NCBI GenBank assembly: GCA_002706985.1
Contig: PAKP01000060.1
Span: 1 to 36,761, forward strand
DNA from: Sneathiella sp.
GTDB lineage: Bacteria > Pseudomonadota > Alphaproteobacteria > Sneathiellales > Sneathiellaceae
Direction of reading: 5' to 3'
DNA: 36,761 nucleotides
Positions within the stretch are counted from its first letter, which is position 1. Each line of letters begins with the position of its first letter. This document shows, one piece after another, positions 26,907-34,060 of the stretch. The translations under genes and the position numbers were made by a program. A model generated the notes under the pieces. That model was not told the DNA's origin. It made no database searches and saw only the letters and a program-made list of their open reading frames with translations.

Positions 26907-27398
26907 GTGACCGCAGCAAAGCAATTAAAGCAATATATCACCGCGTGGGATGCCGACGGCACAGCGTATTTTAAGGTCGGGCGTATCTTTCTGGAAGAAA
27001 CACAGGATGCCAAAAAGCTTGAAGCCGCAGCGAAAAAGGCGGCACGCGGGATCGAGGCTGAAGTCATGTATGCTTGGAATCTCGGCTCTCCCAAATCGGA
27101 TGCCTGGTGGCTCGGGTGGGGTGGCTACGATCTGGAGGAGGACATTCCGTTTTTTGCTACGATGGCGAAAACGGAAGTGCTTGAAAAAATCAAATCCTTC
27201 GATCCAAAAGACAATGAGTTTGAATGCGCTTCAGTCGATGAATACAAAGAAATGCTGTTTAATGCTTATGATGAGGATCTGACAGCAGCAGAACTGTTGC
27301 GCGGTTTTGAAGACTGGCTTCATTCTCTCGACCCGGCGGCACAAAAAACTCTTCTTAAAGATTTGCAGAGCTGGCGCAACAATGGAAAAGAAAAATAA
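26907..27398 (+). CDS. Protein of unknown function, 163 residues
   Basis: The start is a GTG at 26907 with AAAGGA upstream; the frame is open further 5' but that part overlaps the S4 gene in another frame. The protein is acidic and rich in Trp/Tyr/Phe (YAWNLGSPKSDAWWLGWGGYDLE at about 53-75, shortened here in motif terms to WNLG...WWLGWGGYDLE). It has no signal peptide, membrane helix or known catalytic motif. A C-terminal helical part reads AYDEDLTAAELLRGFEDWLHSL. I do not recognise the family. It follows the S4 gene by 28 bases and precedes the FAH-family gene by 18, so it is probably in the same transcript. Confidence 0.75.
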   Translation: MTAAKQLKQYITAWDADGTAYFKVGRIFLEETQDAKKLEAAAKKAARGIEAEVMYAWNLGSPKSDAWWLGWGGYDLEEDIPFFATMAKTEVLEKIKSFDPKDNEFECASVDEYKEMLFNAYDEDLTAAELLRGFEDWLHSLDPAAQKTLLKDLQSWRNNGKEK

Positions 27399-27416
27399 TT
27401 TTAGAAGAGAAACCGC

Positions 27417-28106
27417 ATGACATTCGTCATTGACCCTGTAAAAACACCCTCTGTCGCTGTTGCAAATACGGACCTTCGCTTCCCGGTTCGGCGGATATTC
27501 TGCGTCGGTCGAAACTACGCAGAGCATACGCGCGAAATGGGCGGAGATCCGGAGCGCGAACCTCCCTTCTTCTTTACAAAACCGGCAGATGCAGTCGTCG
27601 ACAGTAGCACCGAAATCTTCTATCCAAAGCTCACCAAAGACCTACATCATGAAGTCGAACTGGTGATTGCCATCGGTAAAGGCGGTGAGAATATCCCGAA
27701 AGAACAGGCGAGCGCGCATATTTTTGGATATGCGGTCGGTATCGATCTGACCCGGCGCGATCTGCAAAAAATTGCCAAGGAGACGGGCCGCCCCTGGGAC
27801 AGCGGGAAGGCATTCGATCAATCCGCGCCCTGCGCTGCGATAACGCCGGTCGGCGATATTGCGGATATTGGGCAGGCGAACATCTCGCTATCTGTAAACG
27901 GTGAAACCCGCCAATCCGGGACAATTGCCGATCTGATCTGGACAATTGACGAAGTTATCTCAATCCTGTCGGAGTCATTTTCTCTGGCACCTGGCGATCT
28001 GATATATACCGGCACACCCGCCGGTGTGGGCCCGCTTGTTCCGGGGGATCACGTCATCGGTAGAATCACCGGTTTGCCCCCTATAGATATCCGTTTAACT
28101 GCCTAA
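27417..28106 (+). CDS. Fumarylacetoacetate hydrolase-family protein
   Basis: A 229-residue member of the FAH family, the short single-domain kind. CVGRNYAEHTREMGG (about 25-39), FFFTKPADAV, HHEVELVIAIGKG with the metal ligand Glu residues, GYAVGIDLTRRDLQ with its Asp, the KAFDQSAP loop and YTGTPAGVGPL at the C-terminus are all present. Members include fumarylpyruvate hydrolase, acylpyruvases and oxaloacetate tautomerases; the sequence alone does not choose among them. A GAAGAG lies ahead of the ATG at 27417. No aromatic-degradation genes surround it, so a housekeeping role in clearing enol-oxaloacetate or acylpyruvates is as likely as a catabolic one. Confidence 0.9.
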   Translation: MTFVIDPVKTPSVAVANTDLRFPVRRIFCVGRNYAEHTREMGGDPEREPPFFFTKPADAVVDSSTEIFYPKLTKDLHHEVELVIAIGKGGENIPKEQASAHIFGYAVGIDLTRRDLQKIAKETGRPWDSGKAFDQSAPCAAITPVGDIADIGQANISLSVNGETRQSGTIADLIWTIDEVISILSESFSLAPGDLIYTGTPAGVGPLVPGDHVIGRITGLPPIDIRLTA

Positions 28107-28132
28107 ATGCAGGTTAAGGCGCACAAAAACCG

Positions 28133-28160
28133 TTGACTAGCAGATATAGTACGATACATG
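28133..28160 (+). promoter_or_regulatory. Candidate promoter of the lipoprotein gene
   Basis: TTGACT (28133-28138, five of six -35 bases) is followed after 16 bases by TACATG (28155-28160), a poor -10. The spacing and the position 65 bases before the lipoprotein start are suitable. The inverted repeat at 28171-28196 lies just downstream. Confidence 0.35.
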
Positions 28161-28170
28161 GAAATTAAGA

Positions 28171-28196
28171 TTTAAACGTTCGATGAACGAGTTAAA
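28171..28196. promoter_or_regulatory. Inverted repeat, possible operator
   Basis: TTTAAACGTTC (28171-28181), a GAT spacer, and GAACGAGTTAAA (28185-28196). The outer TTTAA/TTAAA and inner CGTTC/GAACG arms pair perfectly, with one versus two bases of mismatch between them. It is located just after the candidate promoter, where a repressor could act. The binding protein is unknown. Confidence 0.35.
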
Positions 28197-28225
28197 TCAA
28201 TATCAGCCAACAAGCGGATGGTAAG

Positions 28226-28585
28226 ATGCAACATATTCAAAAACTAGCGATTTGCGGCTTGGCCTTCTTTACGGTTTCTTCCTGTACGGTAAGTGATGAT
28301 TATCTTCCTGCAAGCATTGCCGCATTCGAAGCCAAAGATTGCGAGCCTGTCGTCGAACAGGCGATAGACAAAGCCGACATTGATCGTGGCAAGATTTCAA
28401 AGATCGAGTATCTGAAACATGTTATTTCAGAGAGCGACGCAGGAGAAGAATATAACTATCAGGGCTGGGTAAACTTTAACAACTGCAATGGCAACTATGT
28501 TGTCGACATGAACCGCTATTGCCAGATTCAAACAACCTATCCACGCGGCAATTGCAAAATGCAGGACATTGTAGCACAGAAATAA
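28226..28585 (+). CDS. Putative lipoprotein, 119 residues
   Basis: The N-terminus has a Lys, a hydrophobic stretch (about 7-17) and the lipobox VSSC with Cys20, so signal peptidase II processing is expected and the mature protein would be about 100 residues. The residue after Cys is Thr, which does not signal inner-membrane retention, so outer-membrane sorting is likely. Cys40, Cys87, Cys98 and Cys109 in the mature part could form disulfides. No known domain is recognised. GGATGG precedes the ATG. The gene is alone: 119 bases separate it from the FAH gene and 323 bases follow before the next gene. Confidence 0.75.
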   Translation: MQHIQKLAICGLAFFTVSSCTVSDDYLPASIAAFEAKDCEPVVEQAIDKADIDRGKISKIEYLKHVISESDAGEEYNYQGWVNFNNCNGNYVVDMNRYCQIQTTYPRGNCKMQDIVAQK

Positions 28586-28908
28586 AATCTTTGTTTTCTG
28601 GTGTCGTGGAGTCTGCCTGATTGATTCGAGTTAACCATAACTCGCTGAAAAGATTGTATTATTTGATTGAAATTTCAAAATTTCTTTGTATCTAAAGTCA
28701 TTATCCGAACAATTTTTGCCCTTAATTACTAATTATATAAGTTTTTACGAAAAATAGCTTGAAATTAACCATAAATCTTTGTTTTTAGGTGGTTTCAGGA
28801 CCAATTCCCCGTTAAAATAGTTATAGCAGCTGAAAATTGATCTATATCGGCTTGCCGATATTGAGGTTGCGTTAATCATTCGAAGGCAGGACTGAAAAAG
28901 CGTATCAG
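28586..28908 (+). promoter_or_regulatory. A/T-rich control region with CtrA-like boxes upstream of the 28909 gene
   Basis: This 323-base stretch holds no gene. It contains two copies of TTAACCAT (28631-28638 and 28765-28772), the half-site form of the CtrA box, and TTAA-N7-TTAT (28722-28736), one base from the full TTAA-N7-TTAA site. A GATTC (28623-28627), a CcrM methylation sequence, lies beside the first box. A perfect 8-bp-arm palindrome, ATATCGGC-TT-GCCGATAT, is at 28844-28861, 47 bases before the ATG, and TAAAAT (28813-28818) is a -10-like element. The boxes match the published CtrA consensus; binding here is inferred. Confidence 0.5.
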
Positions 28909-29637
28909 ATGAGTTTCGCTCGGCATAACCGTGGAAGACCCCTCTTCAGCCAGACCGATCTTGTCTCGGCCCGGGAACGTGCGTTGCTTGCCGAAAATCA
29001 GCAGTTGCGGAACAGGAACAAACGCCTGAAAGACGCGATGCTGACCTTGGTAGAACGGGTGGAAACGCAACTCCCATATCTTCAGACCCATACTCCCTTG
29101 TTTGAAAAACCCCAGTCCAAAGGACGGGAATGGCAGCATAGGCACGAGAGAACGCAATACCGGAATCGCTCTCACAAGCAGGAATACTCACCGCCGCCAA
29201 AGATGGAAATCTATGAAACTTACCATGAACCCATAGAATTTGGCGAACCGGCCCCGGCGATGCGCTTTGATTCCGAAAACAGAAGGAAACCTGAGAAAAA
29301 GGCGGCAGAGCCAAAGCGAGAGAACAAAGCCGCGTCTGCAGACTACAAGATTTCGCCAGAACTCGCGCCGGAGGAAATCGATATTCTGAAATCGCCAACA
29401 CGGGATCGTCCTCAACCGAAACCACGTGAGAGAAAAACGGTAGATGTCGTCGACCTTCATCCGTCTGATCCGGGCGAGCAGAACACAGAGGCATGGTATG
29501 AAGCTGGTGACGCCAGCTCCCTCGACATACCCGATTTTGAATTTCCGGAGGATGAACCCGTTCTCGACATCGACTTCGAACGCAAGGAAACGTTACGGGC
29601 GGCAATGCGCCGCCGTGTCAATCGGCTTCGCTGGTAA
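28909..29637 (+). CDS. Unknown coiled-coil / disordered protein, 242 residues
   Basis: A soluble, highly charged protein with no signal peptide or membrane segment. Residues about 17-52 form a short coiled coil (SARERALLAENQQLRNRNKRL...LVERVE). The rest is low in hydrophobic residues and rich in Lys/Glu/Arg/Pro (KPEKKAAEPKRENKAA, DRPQPKPRERK), suggesting disorder, with a conserved-looking acidic patch (IPDFEFPEDEPVLDIDFE, about 205-222) and a basic end RRRVNRLRW. I do not recognise a family. It sits alone behind a region with CtrA-like boxes, which suggests cell-cycle or motility-linked expression. The ATG at 28909 has only a weak ribosome site. Confidence 0.7.
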   Translation: MSFARHNRGRPLFSQTDLVSARERALLAENQQLRNRNKRLKDAMLTLVERVETQLPYLQTHTPLFEKPQSKGREWQHRHERTQYRNRSHKQEYSPPPKMEIYETYHEPIEFGEPAPAMRFDSENRRKPEKKAAEPKRENKAASADYKISPELAPEEIDILKSPTRDRPQPKPRERKTVDVVDLHPSDPGEQNTEAWYEAGDASSLDIPDFEFPEDEPVLDIDFERKETLRAAMRRRVNRLRW

Positions 29638-29711
29638 AAAGCCGCTATAACCTATATGCTGCGGCGATAGCGCTTGATCCACCGCCGTCTCGCAATATCT
29701 GAATTTCTGAC

Positions 29712-30401
29712 ATGTTCGAACCATCAAAATATCCAGAAGAATCCCCTTTGCCCGTCCTTTACAGCTTTCGGCGGTGTCCCTATGCCATTCGGGCCAGAAT
29801 GGCCATTGTTAGCTCCGGCATTACTGTTGAACTGCGCGATATCCTTCTCAAAGACAAACCTCGGGACATGGTCGAAGCGAGCCCCAAGGCAACGGTGCCC
29901 GTATTGAAACGTCCGGATGGCAAGGTTATTGACGAGAGCCTTGATATCATGCTCTGGGCGTTGGAGCATGGCGATCCGGAAGGCTGGCTCCCCAATGACA
30001 GCTCGCTCGAAAAAGATATTTTTTCTCTGATCGCCGAGAATGACGGCCCTTTTAAATCGAGCCTCGACCGATATAAATATCACGTGCGCTTTCCCGAGAA
30101 ATCCCGGGAGGAATATCGAAAGAGTGGGGAGATGTTTCTTGAAACCCTGGAACAACGCCTCCACACTCAGCCTTATCTCGTGACGGATCGGCTCACTCTT
30201 GCGGACATGGCAATTTTTCCGTTTATCCGGCAGTTCGCGAATTCCGATATTGGCTGGTTTGAGGAAGCACCCTATCCGAACCTGCGCCGTTGGCTTGACG
30301 AAAGGCTTATGTCCCGGCAATTTCGCAATGTGATGAAGAAACGAGAAATCTGGAAAGAAGGGACAACCGGCATGCCCTTCCCCGAGGCCGATGGAAGCTG
30401 A
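29712..30401 (+). CDS. Glutathione S-transferase family protein
   Basis: A 229-residue GST. The N-terminal thioredoxin-like domain (about 13-90) has Cys22 in FRRCPYAIRARM, the CPxA/CPYA form of omega/beta-like GSTs, cis-Pro in KATVPVL, and DESLDI as the glutathione gamma-glutamyl site. The helical C-terminal domain follows, with LTLADMAIFPFIRQFA as the N-capping/hydrophobic staple motif. Such enzymes often act as thiol transferases or dehydroascorbate-type reductases. The stop overlaps the next gene by 11 bases. Confidence 0.9.
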   Translation: MFEPSKYPEESPLPVLYSFRRCPYAIRARMAIVSSGITVELRDILLKDKPRDMVEASPKATVPVLKRPDGKVIDESLDIMLWALEHGDPEGWLPNDSSLEKDIFSLIAENDGPFKSSLDRYKYHVRFPEKSREEYRKSGEMFLETLEQRLHTQPYLVTDRLTLADMAIFPFIRQFANSDIGWFEEAPYPNLRRWLDERLMSRQFRNVMKKREIWKEGTTGMPFPEADGS

Positions 30402-30888
30402 GTATTTCGGGCAATCAGGCGCAGATTTCAGCCCTTGCGATAAATACCGCTATCGGCTTTGGCGACGGTGGGGAAACGGTCGCTCTGTGACCTTTATCAT
30501 GCTGAACCCGTCTACTGCAGACGCCACTCACAACGACCCGACCATCGAAAGATGCCATCGCCGTGCGGTGGACATGGGTTTCTCCGCCATTGAAGTTGTG
30601 AACATCTTTGCTTATCGGGCAACTGACCCGAAAGAATTGATGAAATACACCCATCCCATCGGGCCCGACAACGATGTCATGCTGATAGACGCCGCCAGGA
30701 ATGCGGATCTGGTTATCTGCGCCTGGGGCGGTCATGGAAATCATATGGGCCGGCATGATGCCGTGCGACAGCTTCTCAGAAAACATGCTATAACGCCTCA
30801 TGTCCTGTCCCTAACCGCGAAGGGGTTGCCCGGTCATCCGCTTTATCTACCCTATTCGCGGAAACCGGTGCCCTGGACGGATTTTTGA
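30391..30888 (+). CDS. DUF1643 domain protein
   Basis: A 165-residue protein matching the DUF1643 pattern: [10 protein letters not shown]...[12 protein letters not shown] near the N-terminus, [23 protein letters not shown] and [10 protein letters not shown] in the middle, and [18 protein letters not shown] at the end. The conserved Asn-Pro-Ser, Asp and Gly residues suggest an enzyme, but no reaction is established. It starts inside the end of the GST gene (11-base overlap in another frame), so the two are translationally coupled. Thymidine kinase follows 13 bases later. Confidence 0.85.
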   Translation: MEAEYFGQSGADFSPCDKYRYRLWRRWGNGRSVTFIMLNPSTADATHNDPTIERCHRRAVDMGFSAIEVVNIFAYRATDPKELMKYTHPIGPDNDVMLIDAARNADLVICAWGGHGNHMGRHDAVRQLLRKHAITPHVLSLTAKGLPGHPLYLPYSRKPVPWTDF

Positions 30889-30901
30889 TTTAGAGAACAT
30901 C

Positions 30902-31480
30902 ATGGCTAAGCTTTATTTCAACTACTCCACCATGAATGCCGGAAAGTCGACAACATTGCTGCAATCAAGCTTCAACTATCAGGAGCGGGGAATGCGGCCC
31001 TTTCTGTTTACGGCGGCGATTGATGATCGATATGGAGTCGGTAAAATTGCCTCCCGCATCGGACTTCAATCGGAAGCCCGGCTGTTTTCGGCGGACACCA
31101 ATCTGTATGACATAGTGGTTACGGAAACCCGCAATCATCCGGTTGATTGCGTCATGATTGACGAGGCTCAGTTCCTCACGAAAGAGCAGGTATTTCAGCT
31201 CACCGAAATTACGGACAAGCTCAAAATTCCGGTTCTCGCCTATGGCCTCAGAACTGATTTCCAGGGAAACCTCTTTGAAGGAAGTCAGTATCTTCTCGCC
31301 TGGGCCGATGAATTACGGGAGCTCAAGACCATCTGTCACTGCGGCAAGAAGGCAACCATGGTGATCCGTGTGAACGAAGACGGCCAGCCCGTCCGCGAAG
31401 GGGCACAGAAGGAAATCGGCGGCAATGACCGCTACGTCGCCCTCTGCCGCCTGCATTTCAAGGAAGCTGTTCATAAATAA
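30902..31480 (+). CDS. tdk: Thymidine kinase
   Basis: A 192-residue type II thymidine kinase that salvages thymidine to dTMP. The P-loop is in TMNAGKST (10-17), the Walker B/catalytic region is [11 protein letters not shown], and the lasso/zinc region contains [10 protein letters not shown] and ALCRLHF; Cys/His spacing indicates the structural zinc. The [15 protein letters not shown] stretch is the thymidine-binding part. It follows the DUF1643 gene by 13 bases. The hairpin after its stop (31483-31511) separates it from the convergent acyl-CoA dehydrogenase gene. Confidence 0.96.
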   Translation: MAKLYFNYSTMNAGKSTTLLQSSFNYQERGMRPFLFTAAIDDRYGVGKIASRIGLQSEARLFSADTNLYDIVVTETRNHPVDCVMIDEAQFLTKEQVFQLTEITDKLKIPVLAYGLRTDFQGNLFEGSQYLLAWADELRELKTICHCGKKATMVIRVNEDGQPVREGAQKEIGGNDRYVALCRLHFKEAVHK

Positions 31481-31482
31481 AA

Positions 31483-31511
31483 AACCGGAAGGCCAACCCG
31501 ACCTTCCGGTT
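31483..31511 (-). terminator. Intrinsic terminator between tdk and the acyl-CoA dehydrogenase operon
   Basis: AACCGGAAGG (31483-31492) pairs with CCTTCCGGTT (31502-31511) around a 9-base loop. On the minus strand the stem is followed by TTTTTTATTT, a good U run, 30 bases after the acyl-CoA dehydrogenase stop. On the plus strand no U run follows, so it may only partly stop tdk transcripts. Confidence 0.8.
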
Positions 31512-31541
31512 CAATTATTCGCAAATGACAACCTCAGTTAT

Positions 31542-32678
31542 TCAGGACGCCAGTGCCGCATATTGCTTGAAATGGTAGTCCGTATTGCCGAACAGCATTT
31601 CAATTGTCGTCAGGCGTTTGAAATAATGGCCGATTGAATATTCATCGGTCATTCCCATGCCGCCGTGAAGCTGGATGGACTGCTCGCCGATGAATTTTGA
31701 GGCCTGTCCGATTTGCGCCTTTGCCGCAGAGACAGCTTTGCGTCGTTCTCCCTCATCATCAAGCTCCAGTTTCATGGCCAGCATGTCGGACATGGATTTG
31801 GACTGTTCCGCCTCCATATACATATCGACCATGCGATGCTGCAGTACCTGGAACTTGCCGATGGGCGTGCCGAACTGCTTGCGTTCCTTTATATACTCAT
31901 TTGTGATGTTATTCGCCGTACGCATAGCACCAACGGCCTCCGCACAAAGCGCGGCGATGGTCCGATCGACGACACTCCTCATCACTGGCAGGCCTTTGCC
32001 TTCCTGACCCAGCAAAGCATCGGAGCCGACTTTGACATCTTCCAACTTGATGTCCGATGCACGTTGTCCATCAATTGTCCGATAGTCCCGACGGCTGAGG
32101 CCACTTGTATCGTTATCGACAATAAAGAGGGAGATACCATCCTCATCACGCGATCCGCCCCTGGTTCGGGCAGAGACGATAATTTTATCCGCTGTTGCCG
32201 CATGATAGACAACGGACTTGTGACCATTCAAAACATAGCCATCGCCGGACTTGGCCGCCCTTGTCTCGACATCATTGAGATCAAAACGTGATTGCGGCTC
32301 TGCATAGGCAAAGGCAAGCATCATATTGCCTTCAATCACTTCCGGAATGATGGCCTCTATCTGACTCTGACTGCCCGCCTCCGCAACGAGGCCGCCGCCC
32401 ATAACGACGGTACTCAGGAACGGTTCCAGCACCAGTCCGCTACCCATATTCTCCATCATGATAGCCGTTTCTACTGCCGTGCCACCGAAACCGCCTACTT
32501 CTTCCGAAAAAGGCAGGCCAAGCCAGCCGAGCTCCGCCATTTTCTTCCAGTGATCCTTGCTGAAGCCCAGTTCCGTATCCGCCAGCTTTGCCCGGGCTTC
32601 CGGCGAATAGTTATCCTTTACAAACCGCTCAACACTGTCCTTGAGCATGTTCTGTTCGTCTGAAAGTTCAAAATCCAT
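31542..32678 (-). CDS. Acyl-CoA dehydrogenase, small-subunit type (PimD-like)
   Basis: A 378-residue acyl-CoA dehydrogenase. The N-terminus MDFELSDEQNMLKDSVERFV is the usual start (ATG 32678; 63 upstream in-frame residues are non-conserved and overlap the next gene). LGLPFSEEVGGFGG, the linker FAYAEPQSRFDL, HKSVVYHAATADKIIVSAR and FQVLQHRMVDMYM are family features. The closest pattern I recall is the small subunit of pimeloyl-CoA dehydrogenase. At the place of MCAD Glu376 the sequence reads FGNTDYH, without Glu, so the base must be elsewhere or in the partner subunit. The substrate is unknown. It starts 13 bases after the large-subunit stop with AAGGAT upstream. Confidence 0.88.
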   Translation of the reverse strand: MDFELSDEQNMLKDSVERFVKDNYSPEARAKLADTELGFSKDHWKKMAELGWLGLPFSEEVGGFGGTAVETAIMMENMGSGLVLEPFLSTVVMGGGLVAEAGSQSQIEAIIPEVIEGNMMLAFAYAEPQSRFDLNDVETRAAKSGDGYVLNGHKSVVYHAATADKIIVSARTRGGSRDEDGISLFIVDNDTSGLSRRDYRTIDGQRASDIKLEDVKVGSDALLGQEGKGLPVMRSVVDRTIAALCAEAVGAMRTANNITNEYIKERKQFGTPIGKFQVLQHRMVDMYMEAEQSKSMSDMLAMKLELDDEGERRKAVSAAKAQIGQASKFIGEQSIQLHGGMGMTDEYSIGHYFKRLTTIEMLFGNTDYHFKQYAALAS

Positions 32679-32691
32679 CTTGTTATTATCC

Positions 32692-33888
32692 TTATAATCC
32701 CAGAACCATTTTGGAGACGATATTACGTTGAATTTCATTACTACCACCGTAAATAGTGGCAGCGCGAAGGTATAAATGCTCGGCCATCGGGCCATGCGCG
32801 TAGTCAGGTCCGACAGGGGCCTCATTTCGGCCCGCATAAGCCCGCTCTGCCTCATACGGTGCGCCATACATCCCGAGGGATTCCACCAGTAGACTTGTCA
32901 GCCGTTGCTGAATTTCGGTGCCCTTGATCTTGAGGAGTGACGGTTCCGCCGTCAGCTCCTTGCCGTTGGCAATCATCGAGAGATAGCGCAGCTCCGTATA
33001 CTCAAGAGACATCAGATCAACTTCAATGCGCGTCAGCTTGTTTATGAAGTCCTGATCTTCGGCAAGTGATCGACCGCCGCTCCGCTCCAGACTTGCAATC
33101 TCGCGCAGCCGCTCCACCTGGCGTTTCGACCGGGCGACCCGGGCAATTCCTGTCCGCTCGTTCCCGAGCAGGAACTTGGCATATGTCCAGCCCTTGTTCT
33201 CTTCCCCAATGCGGTTCTCGACCGGGACCCGCACATCGTCGAAAAAGACTTCGTTCAGGCTGTGCTCCTTATCCAGCCCGATAATCGGTTTCACCGTGAT
33301 ACCCGGCGTTTTCATATCAATGAGAAGGAAGGAAATCCCCTCCTGCTGCTTTGCATTGCTGTCCGTCCGAACAAGGCAGAAAATCATGTCCGCATTTTGT
33401 GCAAAAGATGTCCAGATTTTCTGGCCGTTGACGACATAATGATCGCCGTCCCGCACTGCCCTCGTCTGCAGCGAGGCAAGGTCTGAACCCGAACCCGGCT
33501 CGGAATAGCCCTGACACCACCAGTCATCGGAGTTGAGGATGCGCGGAAGATACTTATCCTTCTGTTCCTGATTGCCGAAGGTATAGATCACCGGGCCAAC
33601 CATGCTGACGCCAAACGGCAGCGCAATCGGAGCCGCCGCATGCCCGAACTCGTGAGCCGCGATATATTTCTGGGTAATGGTCCAGCCCGTGCCGCCATAT
33701 TCCTTTGGCCAGTTCGGCGCCATCCAGCCTTTTTCATTCAGGATCTTCTGCCACCTGATCTGCCCCTCCTTTGTCGGGTGCAGCCCGCGGTCGCAACGAT
33801 CCTTCACATCTGCCGGTAATGAGGTCGCAAGAAATTCCCGCACTTCATCACGGAATGCAAGATCTTCTTTGCTAAACGATAAATCCAT
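32692..33888 (-). CDS. Acyl-CoA dehydrogenase, large-subunit type (PimC-like)
   Basis: A 398-residue flavoprotein. GWMAPNWPKEYGGTGWT, the FAD-site GYSEPGSGSDLASL, NGQKIWTSFAQNADMIFCLVRTD, EVFFDDVRVPVENRIGEENKGW and LLGNERTGIARV are the classic family sequence, and YGGSNEIQRN the C-terminal end. It resembles the large subunit of pimeloyl-CoA dehydrogenase. With the small-subunit gene 13 bases downstream it likely forms an alpha2beta2 enzyme acting on dicarboxylic, branched or ring-derived acyl-CoA. A promoter candidate is at 33939-33967. Confidence 0.92.
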   Translation of the reverse strand: MDLSFSKEDLAFRDEVREFLATSLPADVKDRCDRGLHPTKEGQIRWQKILNEKGWMAPNWPKEYGGTGWTITQKYIAAHEFGHAAAPIALPFGVSMVGPVIYTFGNQEQKDKYLPRILNSDDWWCQGYSEPGSGSDLASLQTRAVRDGDHYVVNGQKIWTSFAQNADMIFCLVRTDSNAKQQEGISFLLIDMKTPGITVKPIIGLDKEHSLNEVFFDDVRVPVENRIGEENKGWTYAKFLLGNERTGIARVARSKRQVERLREIASLERSGGRSLAEDQDFINKLTRIEVDLMSLEYTELRYLSMIANGKELTAEPSLLKIKGTEIQQRLTSLLVESLGMYGAPYEAERAYAGRNEAPVGPDYAHGPMAEHLYLRAATIYGGSNEIQRNIVSKMVLGL

Positions 33889-33938
33889 CCCTTTTCTCCA
33901 TTATTCTTTTGGGTTTCTTAACTGCCCATTTCCGGCCT

Positions 33939-33967
33939 ATGCTAGGACGGGTTTTTTTCTATTGCAA
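33939..33967 (-). promoter_or_regulatory. Candidate sigma-70 promoter of the acyl-CoA dehydrogenase operon
   Basis: On the minus strand TTGCAA (33962-33967) is separated by 17 bases from TAGCAT (33939-33944), each four of six consensus bases. It lies 51 bases before the large-subunit start in the gap after the rhodanese gene. Confidence 0.4.
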
Positions 33968-34060
33968 GTTTGCCGTTCAATATGGCTTCCCGGTCAGGCT
34001 CCGGCAAGTGTTCCCTTGCGTCAACCTCCTGGATTTCCTCAAATAAACGAAAATACGAAC

